Positions 25,815 to 34,951 of a stretch of 62,906 bases of DNA are shown piece by piece. The DNA comes from CAMLDH01 sp966250375 (GTDB lineage Bacteria > Pseudomonadota > Gammaproteobacteria > Burkholderiales > Burkholderiaceae_D), in NCBI GenBank assembly GCA_966250375.1, contig CBINHE010000013.1, positions 1 through 62,906 on the forward strand, given 5' to 3'. The number at the start of each line of letters is the position of its first letter. The first letter of the stretch is position 1. Below the pieces are notes generated by a model that did not search any database, had not been told where the DNA came from, and saw only the letters and a program-made list of their open reading frames with translations. The translations under genes were made by a program, and so were the position numbers.

Positions 25815-26309
25815 ATGACTTTTGCTACCACCGATATTTGCGACGCCCACGAAGATAAACTGGCAGCGGGCACGCTTGCCGTATTGCCGCCGGTTTTCCA
25901 GTCATTCGGCAAGCAAGGGAAATTTTCCGGACCGGCGGTCACGCTGAAGGTATTCGAAGACAATGCGCTGGTGCGCTCGACGCTGGAGACGGCGGGCAAC
26001 GGTCATGTATTGGTGATTGATGGCGGCGGTAGTCTGCGTTGCGCGCTGGTTGGCGGCAATCTTGGCATGTTGGCCGAGAAAAACGGCTGGGCCGGTATCG
26101 TGGTCAACGGCTGCATTCGCGATTCACAAGAGATCAATGCATGCAACATCGGTGTGCGCGCGATCGCCCTGCATCCGCAAAAGAGCGTCAAAAAAGGTGT
26201 GGGCGATGTCAATATTCGTGTATCGATTGCCGGCGTCGCTGTCAATCCGGGCGACTGGATTTATGCAGATGCGGATGGCGTGTTGGCCGCTACGCAAAAC
26301 TTGGCGTAA
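25815..26309 (+). CDS. rraA: RraA-like protein (RNase E activity regulator / HMG aldolase family)
   Basis: 164 residues. Characteristic VGGNLGMLAEKNGWAGIVVNGCIRD segment (residues about 76-100) shared by RraA and 4-hydroxy-4-methyl-2-oxoglutarate aldolases; the IRD residues bind metal and substrate in the aldolases. E. coli RraA inhibits RNase E. Sequence alone does not separate the two roles. A GGAGA ribosome site precedes the start. Confidence 0.9.
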   Translation: MTFATTDICDAHEDKLAAGTLAVLPPVFQSFGKQGKFSGPAVTLKVFEDNALVRSTLETAGNGHVLVIDGGGSLRCALVGGNLGMLAEKNGWAGIVVNGCIRDSQEINACNIGVRAIALHPQKSVKKGVGDVNIRVSIAGVAVNPGDWIYADADGVLAATQNLA

Positions 26310-26402
26310 ATTTTGCCAACTGAATGATTTGGCGAATGCCTTTGTGTGAAATTCAGAATCTCGAAAGCCCTTTCAATCTCAATGACGCAGGATTCAAACA
26401 CC

Positions 26403-28334
26403 ATGCATACACGACAAAACGCACCGTACGGCGAATGGTTATCCCCGATTAGCGCCTCGCTCGTGGCAGCAGGGTCTCGCCCGCTTGCACAGCCACGGAT
26501 CAATGGCTCTGACATCTATTGGCTTGAAGGCAGGGCTACGGAAGCCGGTCGTATGACATTGCTACGTTCACGTGATGGCGGGCCGGCAAGCGAATGCACG
26601 CCGCCGCCATTCAACGTGCGCACCCGGGTGCATGAGTATGGCGGCGCCGCGTATTTTCCACTCGATGACGGCGTGCTGTTCTCGCACTTTGCCGATAACC
26701 GTCTCTATATCCAGCAAGGCGCAGTTGCTGCGATGCCGGTTACCGGCAATGAGAGGCACCGGCATGCGGACTTCATACACGACCATGCACGCAAACGCTT
26801 GATCAGCGTAAGAGAGGATCACGAGCAATCGGATGCGCAGCCAATCAATACCGTTTGCGCGGTAGCGCTGGACGGTAGCGGCGCCGAAACGGTGCTGGTA
26901 CAGGGCGCCGATTTTTATGCCGCACCGAGACTTTCTCCCGATGGAAAAAAATTGGTATGGCTATGCTGGGATCATCCGCGCATGCCGTGGGAGGGCACCG
27001 AATTGTGGCTGGCCGATGTCATGGAAGACGGCTTGCTCGGCGCCCCGCGCAAGATCGCCGGCGGCTCATCGGAATCAATCTGCCAGCCGGAATGGTCCCC
27101 TGATGGCCGGCTGTATTTTGTCTCCGACCGCAGTGGTTGGTGGAACATTTATCGTTTGGACGGTGAGAGCATCGTGCCGCTTCATCCGAAGTCGGCCGAG
27201 TTCGGATGCCCCCATTGGGTGTTTGGAAAAGCGATGTATGGCTTCATTTCCGCCAACGAAATCGGATGCACTTATATCGAGAATGGCGTCAGTCATCTGG
27301 CGCGTATCAATGTGACGAATGGGGTGTTGCAAAGTATCCCAACCCAATACACCGACATTCAAGAACTCCGTATTGGCCCCGTTTGCATGGTGCTGATTGC
27401 GGGCTCGCCAACGACCCCTTTGGAAGTTGTGCGTCTGGATATTGCGAGCGGAAAGAGCGATATCCTGGCGCGCAGCATCGACACCTTGCCGGCGCGGGAT
27501 TATTTGTCGGTTCCCGATAGCATCAGCTTCCCCAGCACCAATGGACGTATCGTGCATGCCTTCCATTATTCCCCGGCTAATTACGATTACGCAGCGATTG
27601 CCGGCGAAAAGCCGCCGCTGATTGTGATCAGTCATGGCGGCCCGACCGGGATGGCGACCAGCACCCTGAAACTCTCGACCCAATACTGGACCAGCCGCGG
27701 TTTTGCCGTATTGGACGTGAACTATGGTGGCAGCAGCGGATTTGGCCGCGCTTATCAAGATGCATTGAAAGGCCTGTGGGGGATCGTCGATGTTGAAGAT
27801 TGTGTCAGCGGTGCACGCTTCCTGACGGAACGCGGCTTGGCCGATCCGCGGCGGCTGATCATACGCGGCGGCAGCGCCGGCGGCTTCACTACCCTGTGCG
27901 CCTTGGCTTACCACGATATTTTCAAGGCGGGCGCAAGCTATTATGGCGTGAGCGACTTGAAGGCGCTTGACGACGACTCGCACAAGTTTGAGTCGCACTA
28001 TAACAATTACCTCATCGCACCAGCGCCGGAATGCGAACGAATTTACCTGGAGCGTTCGCCGATTCATCATACCGACAGGCTGAAGAGCCCCATGATTTTC
28101 TTCCAGGGACTGGACGACAAAGTGGTGCCGCCACCGCAATCGGAGGCAATGGTCGAGGCACTGAAAGCGCGTGGCATCCCGGTCGCTTATCTGGCCTTTG
28201 AGGGAGAGGGCCATGGTTTTCGGAAGTCGCAGAACATTCAGCGGACGTTGGAAGCGGAATTATATTTTTATGCGAGGGTGTTCGGCTTTACGCTTCCGGA
28301 GCCGGTTGATGAGGTGATTATCTATAACCTGTAA
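26403..28334 (+). CDS. S9-family serine peptidase (acylaminoacyl/dipeptidyl peptidase type)
   Basis: 643 residues from the ATG at 26403, with an AGGA about 10 nt upstream; alternative starts at 26346 (GTG) and 26382 have no ribosome site. An N-terminal beta-propeller (about 1-370) contains WD40-like PD40 phrases such as RLSPDGKKLVW and PEWSPDGRLYFVSDR. The C-terminal alpha/beta hydrolase has the Ser nucleophile in RGGSAGG, the Asp in QGLDDKVVPP and the His in EGEGHGF. No signal peptide, so cytoplasmic. It follows rraA by 93 bp. Confidence 0.9.
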   Translation: MHTRQNAPYGEWLSPISASLVAAGSRPLAQPRINGSDIYWLEGRATEAGRMTLLRSRDGGPASECTPPPFNVRTRVHEYGGAAYFPLDDGVLFSHFADNRLYIQQGAVAAMPVTGNERHRHADFIHDHARKRLISVREDHEQSDAQPINTVCAVALDGSGAETVLVQGADFYAAPRLSPDGKKLVWLCWDHPRMPWEGTELWLADVMEDGLLGAPRKIAGGSSESICQPEWSPDGRLYFVSDRSGWWNIYRLDGESIVPLHPKSAEFGCPHWVFGKAMYGFISANEIGCTYIENGVSHLARINVTNGVLQSIPTQYTDIQELRIGPVCMVLIAGSPTTPLEVVRLDIASGKSDILARSIDTLPARDYLSVPDSISFPSTNGRIVHAFHYSPANYDYAAIAGEKPPLIVISHGGPTGMATSTLKLSTQYWTSRGFAVLDVNYGGSSGFGRAYQDALKGLWGIVDVEDCVSGARFLTERGLADPRRLIIRGGSAGGFTTLCALAYHDIFKAGASYYGVSDLKALDDDSHKFESHYNNYLIAPAPECERIYLERSPIHHTDRLKSPMIFFQGLDDKVVPPPQSEAMVEALKARGIPVAYLAFEGEGHGFRKSQNIQRTLEAELYFYARVFGFTLPEPVDEVIIYNL

Positions 28335-28768
28335 CTTGCTGTACTGCGTAGTGCGCATCTTGCGCGCATCAAAAACAAAATTCGTTTGGCGACGGCAATC
28401 TGCCGCGGATATGGCCCGCTCTTGCATCGGTATCTACACATCTTTGCAAAGAGAGCAGAAAAGTCCCTTCCTCATAGATAGATTCAGTATGGTTGCACGG
28501 TACGCGCCGGGCAATATCCCGCTTTCCGAAACCCGCATTCCATATCGTGAAAGGAGGGTGGTGCGGAGCACTATAACTCTATTTCGTTTTAAGGAATATT
28601 ATTTCGCATCGCGAAAAATATCATATAAGGCTATGATAAATAACAATTTTAATTTAATTATATGTCTTATATAAGACCTTGTTGCCATGCAAAAAAACGC
28701 ATATGATTCAGCTATAGGTTTTCTTTTCTTATCTTGTACCACCCGTCTATCATCACAGGAGAACGACC
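28335..28768. other. 434-bp intergenic region upstream of aceA
   Basis: AT-rich in its right half. It holds a perfect palindrome (28664-28677) and an excellent AGGAG ribosome site before aceA. An open frame of 112 codons at 28336-28674 has no family match and overlaps the AT-rich control region, so it is not called as a gene. No terminator is clear after the peptidase gene. Confidence 0.6.
28664..28677. promoter_or_regulatory. Probable operator upstream of isocitrate lyase
   Basis: GTCTTATATAAGAC is a perfect 14-bp palindrome 92 bp before the aceA ATG, inside the AT-rich tract. Its size and symmetry suit a dimeric HTH regulator, and short palindromes of this kind are typical of the GntR family. 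The regulator is not in the window. Confidence 0.5.
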
Positions 28769-30067
28769 ATGGCATCTCGCGAACAGCAAATCCAAGCACT
28801 GGCCAACGATTGGGCAGAGAATCCGCGCTGGAAAAACGTCAAGCGTAATTACACCGCTGAAGACGTCGTTCGTCTGCGCGGTTCCGTTCAGATCGAGCAT
28901 ACATTGGCCAAGCGCGGTGCAGAGAAACTGTGGAATCTGCTCAACAATGAGCCGTTCGTCAACGCACTCGGCGCACTGACCGGCAACCAGGCAATGCAAC
29001 AAGTCAAAGCGGGTTTGAAAGCAATCTACCTGTCCGGCTGGCAAGTCGCCGGCGACGCCAACTTGGCCGGTGAAATGTATCCTGACCAATCGCTGTACCC
29101 GGCCAATTCAGTACCGATGGTCGTCAAGCGCATCAACAACACCTTCCAGCGCGCCGACCAGATCCAGTGGTCCGAGGGCAAGGGCGATATCGATTTCTTC
29201 GCACCGATCGTCGCTGACGCGGAAGCAGGTTTCGGCGGCGTGTTGAATGCCTATGAGTTGATGAAGTCGATGATCGATGCCGGTGCTGCTGGCGTTCACT
29301 TCGAAGACCAGCTGGCCTCGGTCAAGAAGTGCGGCCACATGGGCGGCAAAGTGCTGGTTCCGACACGCGAAGCAGTCGAGAAGCTGAATGCGGCGCGTCT
29401 GGCTGCCGACGTGTCGGGCACCCCGACTTTGGTGATCGCTCGTACCGACGCGGAAGCGGCTGACCTGTTGACGTCCGACGTGGATAACAACGACAAGGCA
29501 TTCTTGACCGGCGAGCGCACCGTTGAAGGCTTCTTCAAAACCAAGCCTGGTATCGAGCAAGCGATTTCGCGGGGTCTGGCTTATGCACCGTATGCGGATC
29601 TGGTGTGGTGTGAAACCGGCAAGCCGGATCTGGCTTTCGCGAAAAAATTCGCTGAAGCGATCCATGCCAAGTTCCCAGGCAAGATGCTCTCTTATAACTG
29701 CTCGCCATCGTTCAACTGGAAGAAAAATCTGGACGATGCAACGATCGCCAAGTTCCAGAAAGAATTGGGCGCAATGGGCTACAAATTCCAGTTCATCACG
29801 CTGGCTGGCTTCCATGCATTGAACTACTCGATGTTCAACTTGGCACACGGCTATGCACGCAATCAGATGTCGGCATTCGTTGAGTTGCAAGAGGCTGAAT
29901 TCGCTGCTGCTGAAAAAGGCTTCACTGCGGTCAAGCATCAGCGTGAAGTCGGTACCGGCTACTTTGATGCAGTGACCCAAGTCATTCAACAAGGCCAGTC
30001 GTCCACGACCGCATTGCATGGTTCAACCGAAGATGAGCAATTCTTCGACAGCAAGAAAGTCGCGTAA
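28769..30067 (+). CDS. aceA: Isocitrate lyase
   Basis: 432 residues, the common bacterial length. Substrate and magnesium site DAEAGFGG, catalytic cysteine motif KKCGHMGGKVLVP, and YNCSPSFNWKKNL. It splits isocitrate into succinate and glyoxylate for growth on C2 compounds. Strong ribosome site (AGGAGA, 8 nt). It stands alone between a probable operator and a terminator; malate synthase is not in the window. Confidence 0.96.
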   Translation: MASREQQIQALANDWAENPRWKNVKRNYTAEDVVRLRGSVQIEHTLAKRGAEKLWNLLNNEPFVNALGALTGNQAMQQVKAGLKAIYLSGWQVAGDANLAGEMYPDQSLYPANSVPMVVKRINNTFQRADQIQWSEGKGDIDFFAPIVADAEAGFGGVLNAYELMKSMIDAGAAGVHFEDQLASVKKCGHMGGKVLVPTREAVEKLNAARLAADVSGTPTLVIARTDAEAADLLTSDVDNNDKAFLTGERTVEGFFKTKPGIEQAISRGLAYAPYADLVWCETGKPDLAFAKKFAEAIHAKFPGKMLSYNCSPSFNWKKNLDDATIAKFQKELGAMGYKFQFITLAGFHALNYSMFNLAHGYARNQMSAFVELQEAEFAAAEKGFTAVKHQREVGTGYFDAVTQVIQQGQSSTTALHGSTEDEQFFDSKKVA

Positions 30068-30130
30068 TACGAAGTTTCTGATTTGGCAAGGCCCACGGGG
30101 CCGGTCACAAGATCAGCCCCGATGAGAGAG

Positions 30131-30165
30131 AAAGCCGCATTCCGCAATGGTGCGGCTTTTTTATT
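30131..30165 (+). terminator. Rho-independent terminator of aceA
   Basis: Perfect 9-bp stem AAAGCCGCA/TGCGGCTTT with an 11-nt loop, running into a T run. It lies 63 bp after the aceA stop. Confidence 0.85.
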
Positions 30166-30181
30166 TGTTTTGTATTAATTG

Positions 30182-30216
30182 GGGGACAGAGTTAAGCGCA
30201 GCGGTACTCTGTCCCC
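30182..30216. repeat. GGGGACAGAGT hairpin repeat
   Basis: Perfect 11-bp arms GGGGACAGAGT (30182-30192) and ACTCTGTCCCC (30206-30216) around a 13-nt loop. 'GGGGACAGAGT' phrases are familiar in dispersed palindromes found with REP-associated tyrosine transposases. A decayed partial copy lies at 14434-14457. Confidence 0.6.
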
Positions 30217-30322
30217 AACATATTTTTGAGAATTGTTAAAATGACGCATTCTTGAATCCTTGTTGCGCTCCAATCGCCACGGATTTCCCGATTTCCCATT
30301 CTCACCAAGATAGACCTCTCCT

Positions 30323-31243
30323 ATGCTGAGTTACCGCCACGCCTTCCATGCGGGCAATCACGCCGATGTACTCAAGCACGTCGTCACGATTCAACTGCTG
30401 CGTTATCTGAATCAAAAAGATACGCCTTACATGTACATTGATACTCACGCCGGTGCTGGTGTTTATGCACTCGATGGGGGCTATGCGGCAAAGAATGCCG
30501 AATTCGAAACCGGCATCAGCTGTCTCTGGGATCGCAAGGATTTGCCCGAGCCCTTGGCCGACTATCTGCAACTGGTCAAGTCGCTCAATCCGAGCGGAAA
30601 GATGCGTTATTACCCCGGCTCGCCATATTGTGCGGACAAGGTGATGCGCGAACAGGATCGACTGCGCCTGTTTGAGCTGCATCCAAGCGATAGCAAGATC
30701 CTGGATGAAAACTTTCGCAAGCTGGAAGCGCATGCGGCAGAGCAAGGACAGCGACCCACTGTACGCGGCAAGCGTGTGATGGTGCAGCGAGGTGATGGCT
30801 TCTTTGGTTTAAAGGCACTATTGCCGCCGCCATCACGCCGAGGCTTGGTCTTGATCGATCCGCCGTATGAGGACAAAGCCGACTACCGCCATGTCAAGAC
30901 GACATTGGACGACGCATTAAAGCGCTTCGCCACCGGCACGTATGCAGTATGGTATCCGGTGTTGCAGCGCATGGAGTCGCGCCAGTTGCCCGACAAGCTC
31001 AAGCGGGTCGCGGCTAATGGTTGGCTCAATGTCACGCTGTCGATCAGCGCACCGTCGCCCGATGGTTTCGGTTTGCATAGCAGCGGCATGTTTGTCCTTA
31101 ATCCGCCATGGACACTGGAACCAATGCTGCGCGACTTGATGCCCTACCTGGTGAGCGTCTTGGGACGAGACGCAGGAGCAGGCTTCACATTGGAAACGGG
31201 TTCTACAACTCCGCCCGTTGGAAAAAATCGGCAGAATCGGTAA
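30323..31243 (+). CDS. rlmJ: 23S rRNA (adenine-2030-N6) methyltransferase
   Basis: 306 residues. Starts MLSYRHAFHAGNHADVLKH as the family does, with the SAM motif MYIDTHAGAGVYAL and the amino-methyltransferase motif IDPPYEDKADY. RlmJ methylates A2030 of 23S rRNA. The C-terminal tail (about the last 25 residues) is not conserved. Single-gene unit. Confidence 0.93.
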   Translation: MLSYRHAFHAGNHADVLKHVVTIQLLRYLNQKDTPYMYIDTHAGAGVYALDGGYAAKNAEFETGISCLWDRKDLPEPLADYLQLVKSLNPSGKMRYYPGSPYCADKVMREQDRLRLFELHPSDSKILDENFRKLEAHAAEQGQRPTVRGKRVMVQRGDGFFGLKALLPPPSRRGLVLIDPPYEDKADYRHVKTTLDDALKRFATGTYAVWYPVLQRMESRQLPDKLKRVAANGWLNVTLSISAPSPDGFGLHSSGMFVLNPPWTLEPMLRDLMPYLVSVLGRDAGAGFTLETGSTTPPVGKNRQNR

Positions 31244-31420
31244 CCGCAATGCCGGTTCCTCTCAGGCAACAAAAACGCCAATATTGCTATATGGGAATAT
31301 ATAATTGAAAAATTGCAAGTAAAATGTCTTGATAGCAATATTTTGACCGAGATGTCGCGTGAATCTTCTCTTGCGGATTCACGCGACCTCTCGGTTCAGC
31401 AAGGGCGGTAAATTTGCTGC

Positions 31421-32746
31421 ATGGCGGATTTATTTCAAGTCAAACGATGGCTTCTCGATGTTCACATGGCTAACGACTCAGATCAAAACGACCAAGTTCA
31501 GCGCCTGAAGGAATTTTTCCTGGCGCGGCAACCGATTTTGAATCGCGATCAAAATCTTGTCGCGTATGAGCTGTTATTCCGCGACGCCGGGATCGGAGTT
31601 GCGCGTGTGACCGACGACCGGTCGGCAACTGCCTCGGTAATCGCACATGCCTCCGAGCTTGGCCTGTCCAACGTGATCGGCAACTTGCGCGGTTTTGTCA
31701 ATATCGATGCTACCGTTCTGATGAGCGACTTCGTCAGCTTCCTGCCCCCCGATCAAGTCGTATTGGAAATCCTTGAAACAGTCAAAGTGACCGAAGAGGT
31801 CATCGCGCGCGTGTCCGAACTGGCACAGGCCGGCTATACGTTTGCGCTGGACGATGTGATCGCCGATTCGGAAGACTTGCAGCGATTGATGCCGTGGGTG
31901 TCGATAATCAAAATTGATATCGCCGGCATGGAGCGCGCCGATTTGTCCCGGATAAGCGGCCAGTTCACGCGCAACCGGAAAAAACTGCTGGCTGAAAAAG
32001 TCGAAACGCAAGTGCAATTCAAAGACTGCCTGGACCTCGGATTCGAATATTTCCAAGGCTATTATTTTGCCAAACCGGTCATCATGTCCGGCAAAAAATT
32101 ATCGCCGTCGCAACTGGCGATAGTGCAACTGATGTCGCAAATCGCAACGGACGCCAACACCCTCGATATCGAGCGCAGCATCAAGCAGGACGCGGCATTG
32201 GGCATTGCCTTGCTGCGTCTGGTAAACACGCCGGCTGTGGGCGTCGGGCACCGCGTCGAATCGGTCAAGCAAGCATTGGGGGTACTCGGACGCCGCCAAT
32301 TGCAGCGCTGGCTGCAAATATTACTTTACGCCGAGCCGAGCAAAGCGCATCAGCATCACTCATTGTCGCCATTGCTGCTGTTGGCGAGCACACGGGGCAA
32401 GCTGCTCGAATTGATGGCGCAACGGTTGCAGCCAAAGAATCACAACATGGCCGAAGCTGCCTTCACGGTCGGAATCATGTCGCTGATGGATACACTGTTC
32501 GGCTTGCCGATGGAAAAAATTCTCGAGCATATCCCGATGGTGGATGAAATTGCGGATGCACTATTGAATCGCAATGGGTTGTTCGGCAACATGCTGAAGC
32601 TTGCCGAATACGTGGAGCGGGTTGAAGCGGCCGGCGAATTACTTTTGCCTGTGCTTGAAGAGTTGCAGCTTTCCACCGATGATCTCTCGCGTATGCAACT
32701 GGCTGTGTTTGACTGGAGTAATAATCTCTCGCGCACGAGCGTTTAA
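31421..32746 (+). CDS. EAL-HDOD signalling protein (YuxH type), EAL probably inactive
   Basis: 441 residues; the start could also be the Met at residue 16 (31466), and neither has a strong ribosome site. EAL domain about 27-235: the ExL motif reads YELLFRD, FVNID, ILET and IKID are retained, but the DDFG loop reads LDDVIADSE, so cyclic-di-GMP hydrolysis is doubtful. HDOD domain about 236-430. Such proteins usually act as scaffolds in stress or motility regulation. Cytoplasmic, no partner gene adjacent. Confidence 0.88.
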   Translation: MADLFQVKRWLLDVHMANDSDQNDQVQRLKEFFLARQPILNRDQNLVAYELLFRDAGIGVARVTDDRSATASVIAHASELGLSNVIGNLRGFVNIDATVLMSDFVSFLPPDQVVLEILETVKVTEEVIARVSELAQAGYTFALDDVIADSEDLQRLMPWVSIIKIDIAGMERADLSRISGQFTRNRKKLLAEKVETQVQFKDCLDLGFEYFQGYYFAKPVIMSGKKLSPSQLAIVQLMSQIATDANTLDIERSIKQDAALGIALLRLVNTPAVGVGHRVESVKQALGVLGRRQLQRWLQILLYAEPSKAHQHHSLSPLLLLASTRGKLLELMAQRLQPKNHNMAEAAFTVGIMSLMDTLFGLPMEKILEHIPMVDEIADALLNRNGLFGNMLKLAEYVERVEAAGELLLPVLEELQLSTDDLSRMQLAVFDWSNNLSRTSV

Positions 32747-32937
32747 ATGCCCATCTACTGCAAATCGTGAGGGACTCTTGGGAAAATTCCTGTCGTGTTC
32801 ATCGATTTCTTTCGGCATATCTACGGGCTTCCTCAAAATACCGGCAATCTGTGCGCAACCAGCGAGCGTGTGCTCTATCATTCGTTCGTGCGGGTGCGAC
32901 AAGATATATTGGTCTTGACACCGCTACAATAGGTTTT

Positions 32938-33492
32938 ATGAACAAGGCATTTGTAAAAGAGGTTGATGGCGATGACGACGATATGGATGGCGCGGTGCCG
33001 GCCATACCGGCTGGCGCCAAGAATTACATTACCCCGCAGGGCTATCAGCGCATCAAGGACGAGTTGCTGAAGCTGATCGATGTGGATCGGCCAGAGGTGG
33101 TGCGCATCGTGTCGTGGGCAGCATCCAACGGCGATCGCTCCGAGAATGGCGACTACATCTACGGTAAACGGCGCTTGCGCGAAATCGACCGCCGCATCCG
33201 GTTTTTGACCAAACGCCTGGATCTTGCCGAAGTGGTGGATCCGAGCGTCCATCATGGCAGTGACCAGATATTCTTTGGCGCGACGGTGGCTTACGAGAAT
33301 CAGGCTGGAGAACGGCACACGGTCACCATCGTCGGCATTGATGAAATCGACCCGCTGAATGGCAAGATTAGCTGGATATCGCCTGTCGCACGGGCCTTGA
33401 CGAAAGCGCATGAAGGGGAGTCGATCATGCTGAAGGCACCCGGCGGCATTGAAGAACTTGACATTATCGAAGTCCGTTACCCGGCGCGATAA
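32938..33492 (+). CDS. greB: Transcription elongation factor GreB
   Basis: 184 residues from the ATG at 32938; the frame extends upstream but the family starts here. A short acidic N-terminal tail (residues 8-18, DGDDDDMD) precedes the coiled-coil (YITPQGYQRIKDEL, SENGDYIYGKRRLREID). The C-terminal FKBP-like domain ends in APGGIEELDIIEVRY. GreB stimulates RNA polymerase to cleave backtracked transcripts. It is followed by the DUF3422 gene 44 bp later. Confidence 0.93.
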   Translation: MNKAFVKEVDGDDDDMDGAVPAIPAGAKNYITPQGYQRIKDELLKLIDVDRPEVVRIVSWAASNGDRSENGDYIYGKRRLREIDRRIRFLTKRLDLAEVVDPSVHHGSDQIFFGATVAYENQAGERHTVTIVGIDEIDPLNGKISWISPVARALTKAHEGESIMLKAPGGIEELDIIEVRYPAR

Positions 33493-33536
33493 TCAATAGA
33501 AGCACTTAAAAATAACGAAAATTCTTCATTATTGTC

Positions 33537-34877
33537 ATGACTATTGTTTATTCCAGCTTGAATCATCCTCTACGCGTACCGCTGGCTGCGGAAGTGCATT
33601 CGCGGCCATTTCTGCAGATGGAGGCGCCTGAGAGCCTCACGCATCTGGCAGTGTATGTGCGCAACGATGCGGATATCATCAGTGACAACGCAACGGAGCA
33701 GCATGCGGCGCTGTCCGCGTTATGCGCGCACTTTGGCGTATCCGGGCCGAGTGCGGATGCCAAATATTTCTTTCACAATTTCGGAAGATTTCGGCTGAAA
33801 TGGGAATGCCATACTGAATTCGCGACCTACACGTTTGCACAGGCGCATGAAGAAAATTTGCCGGTTGGCAGCGCTTTCGAACGGCTGCCCTTGTCCCATA
33901 TTCCGCAGGAATGGCTGGTGAGTCTGCGCGGCAAAATCATTGTGGCGGCGCACGTGGTGCTGGATCGCGCCAATTCGACAGTCGATGTGCCGGACCCCGC
34001 GACGCGGCGCGTCTTTGAAGGCAATATATTAGTCGGCAGCCGCACGTTGCAGGACGGCGAAGTCTGGACTGATTTCCTGATTCAAGCGGATGGATTCAGT
34101 CGTTTTGTGGTACGCGATACCGGCTTTCATGAGCAACAAGCCGGGCGTCTGGTGCAACGCATTCTGGAGATCGAAACGTATCGCATGATGGCGCTCCTGG
34201 GTTTACCGAATGCGCTGCAGTCGGTGCCGATTCTGAATGCAATCGAGAGCGAATTGGCGATGCTGACCGCTGCGATGGTCGATACTGCGGAAGCGATGGG
34301 AGATGTCGACAGCGCCGACGACGAGCAAGCTCTGTTGCGTACCATCACCGGTCTGGCTGCGCGCATTGAAAAACTATCCTTGGAAAACAACTACCGTTTT
34401 TCCGCATCGCAGGCGTATTTTCGGCTGGTGAGTGCACGTATAGGCGAATTGCGCGAAACGCGTATCGACGGTGTGCCGACCATGGCGGAATTCATGGATC
34501 GGCGCCTGACGCCTGCAATGAATACCTGCGAATCGATTGCGCGGCGGCAGGAAGCGTTGGCAGAACGTATTGCGCATACCAATGATTTATTACGGACACG
34601 GGTCGGTATCGTGCAAGAACAGCAGAACCGTAAAATCCTGCAATCGCTCAACAGCCGCGCAGCGCAGCAACTGCGCCTGCAGCAGGCGGTGGAGGGGCTG
34701 TCAGTGGTCGCGATTTCCTATTATCTGGCGGGACTATTCAATTATGCCGGCAAGGCGGCGAAGGCCGCTGGCTGGCCGGTCAATCCGGATATTGCAACCG
34801 GCATTCTGATTCCGATGATTGCCGGGGGCGTATGGTATGGGTTGCGCAGGATGCACAGGAATATGCACGTGGTTTGA
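33537..34877 (+). CDS. DUF3422 family protein with C-terminal membrane anchor
   Basis: 446 residues. The N-terminal region matches DUF3422 (HPLRVPLAAEVHSRPF, FHNFGRFRLKWECHTEFATY). The middle is helical, and the C-terminus (about 385-440) has one or two hydrophobic segments (LSVVAISYYLAGLFNYAG, ATGILIPMIAGGVWYGL). Function unknown. Convergent with spoT. Confidence 0.88.
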   Translation: MTIVYSSLNHPLRVPLAAEVHSRPFLQMEAPESLTHLAVYVRNDADIISDNATEQHAALSALCAHFGVSGPSADAKYFFHNFGRFRLKWECHTEFATYTFAQAHEENLPVGSAFERLPLSHIPQEWLVSLRGKIIVAAHVVLDRANSTVDVPDPATRRVFEGNILVGSRTLQDGEVWTDFLIQADGFSRFVVRDTGFHEQQAGRLVQRILEIETYRMMALLGLPNALQSVPILNAIESELAMLTAAMVDTAEAMGDVDSADDEQALLRTITGLAARIEKLSLENNYRFSASQAYFRLVSARIGELRETRIDGVPTMAEFMDRRLTPAMNTCESIARRQEALAERIAHTNDLLRTRVGIVQEQQNRKILQSLNSRAAQQLRLQQAVEGLSVVAISYYLAGLFNYAGKAAKAAGWPVNPDIATGILIPMIAGGVWYGLRRMHRNMHVV

Positions 34878-34912
34878 GCCGCTCAAATTCAACTTCAACT
34901 TGGCTGACTACC

Positions 34913-34951
34913 AGAGCAGATTTCCCACGGATATAAGGGGGAGTCCGCTCT
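34913..34951. repeat. Imperfect hairpin at the DUF3422/spoT junction
   Basis: AGAGCAGATTTCCC (34913-34926) pairs imperfectly with a 15-nt arm ending CCGCTCT (34937-34951). The right arm carries the spoT TAG stop within TTAGAGCGG, a phrase also at the terminus of the element at 18830. It may terminate both convergent genes, but it has no T run. Confidence 0.35.

Noticed and set aside
28336..28674. 112-codon open frame before aceA
   Set aside because: No family similarity, odd composition, and it covers the AT-rich control region with the palindrome.
32915..32931. TTGACA and TACAAT upstream of greB as a promoter
   Set aside because: The two hexamers are only 5 bp apart, far too close for a sigma-70 promoter.
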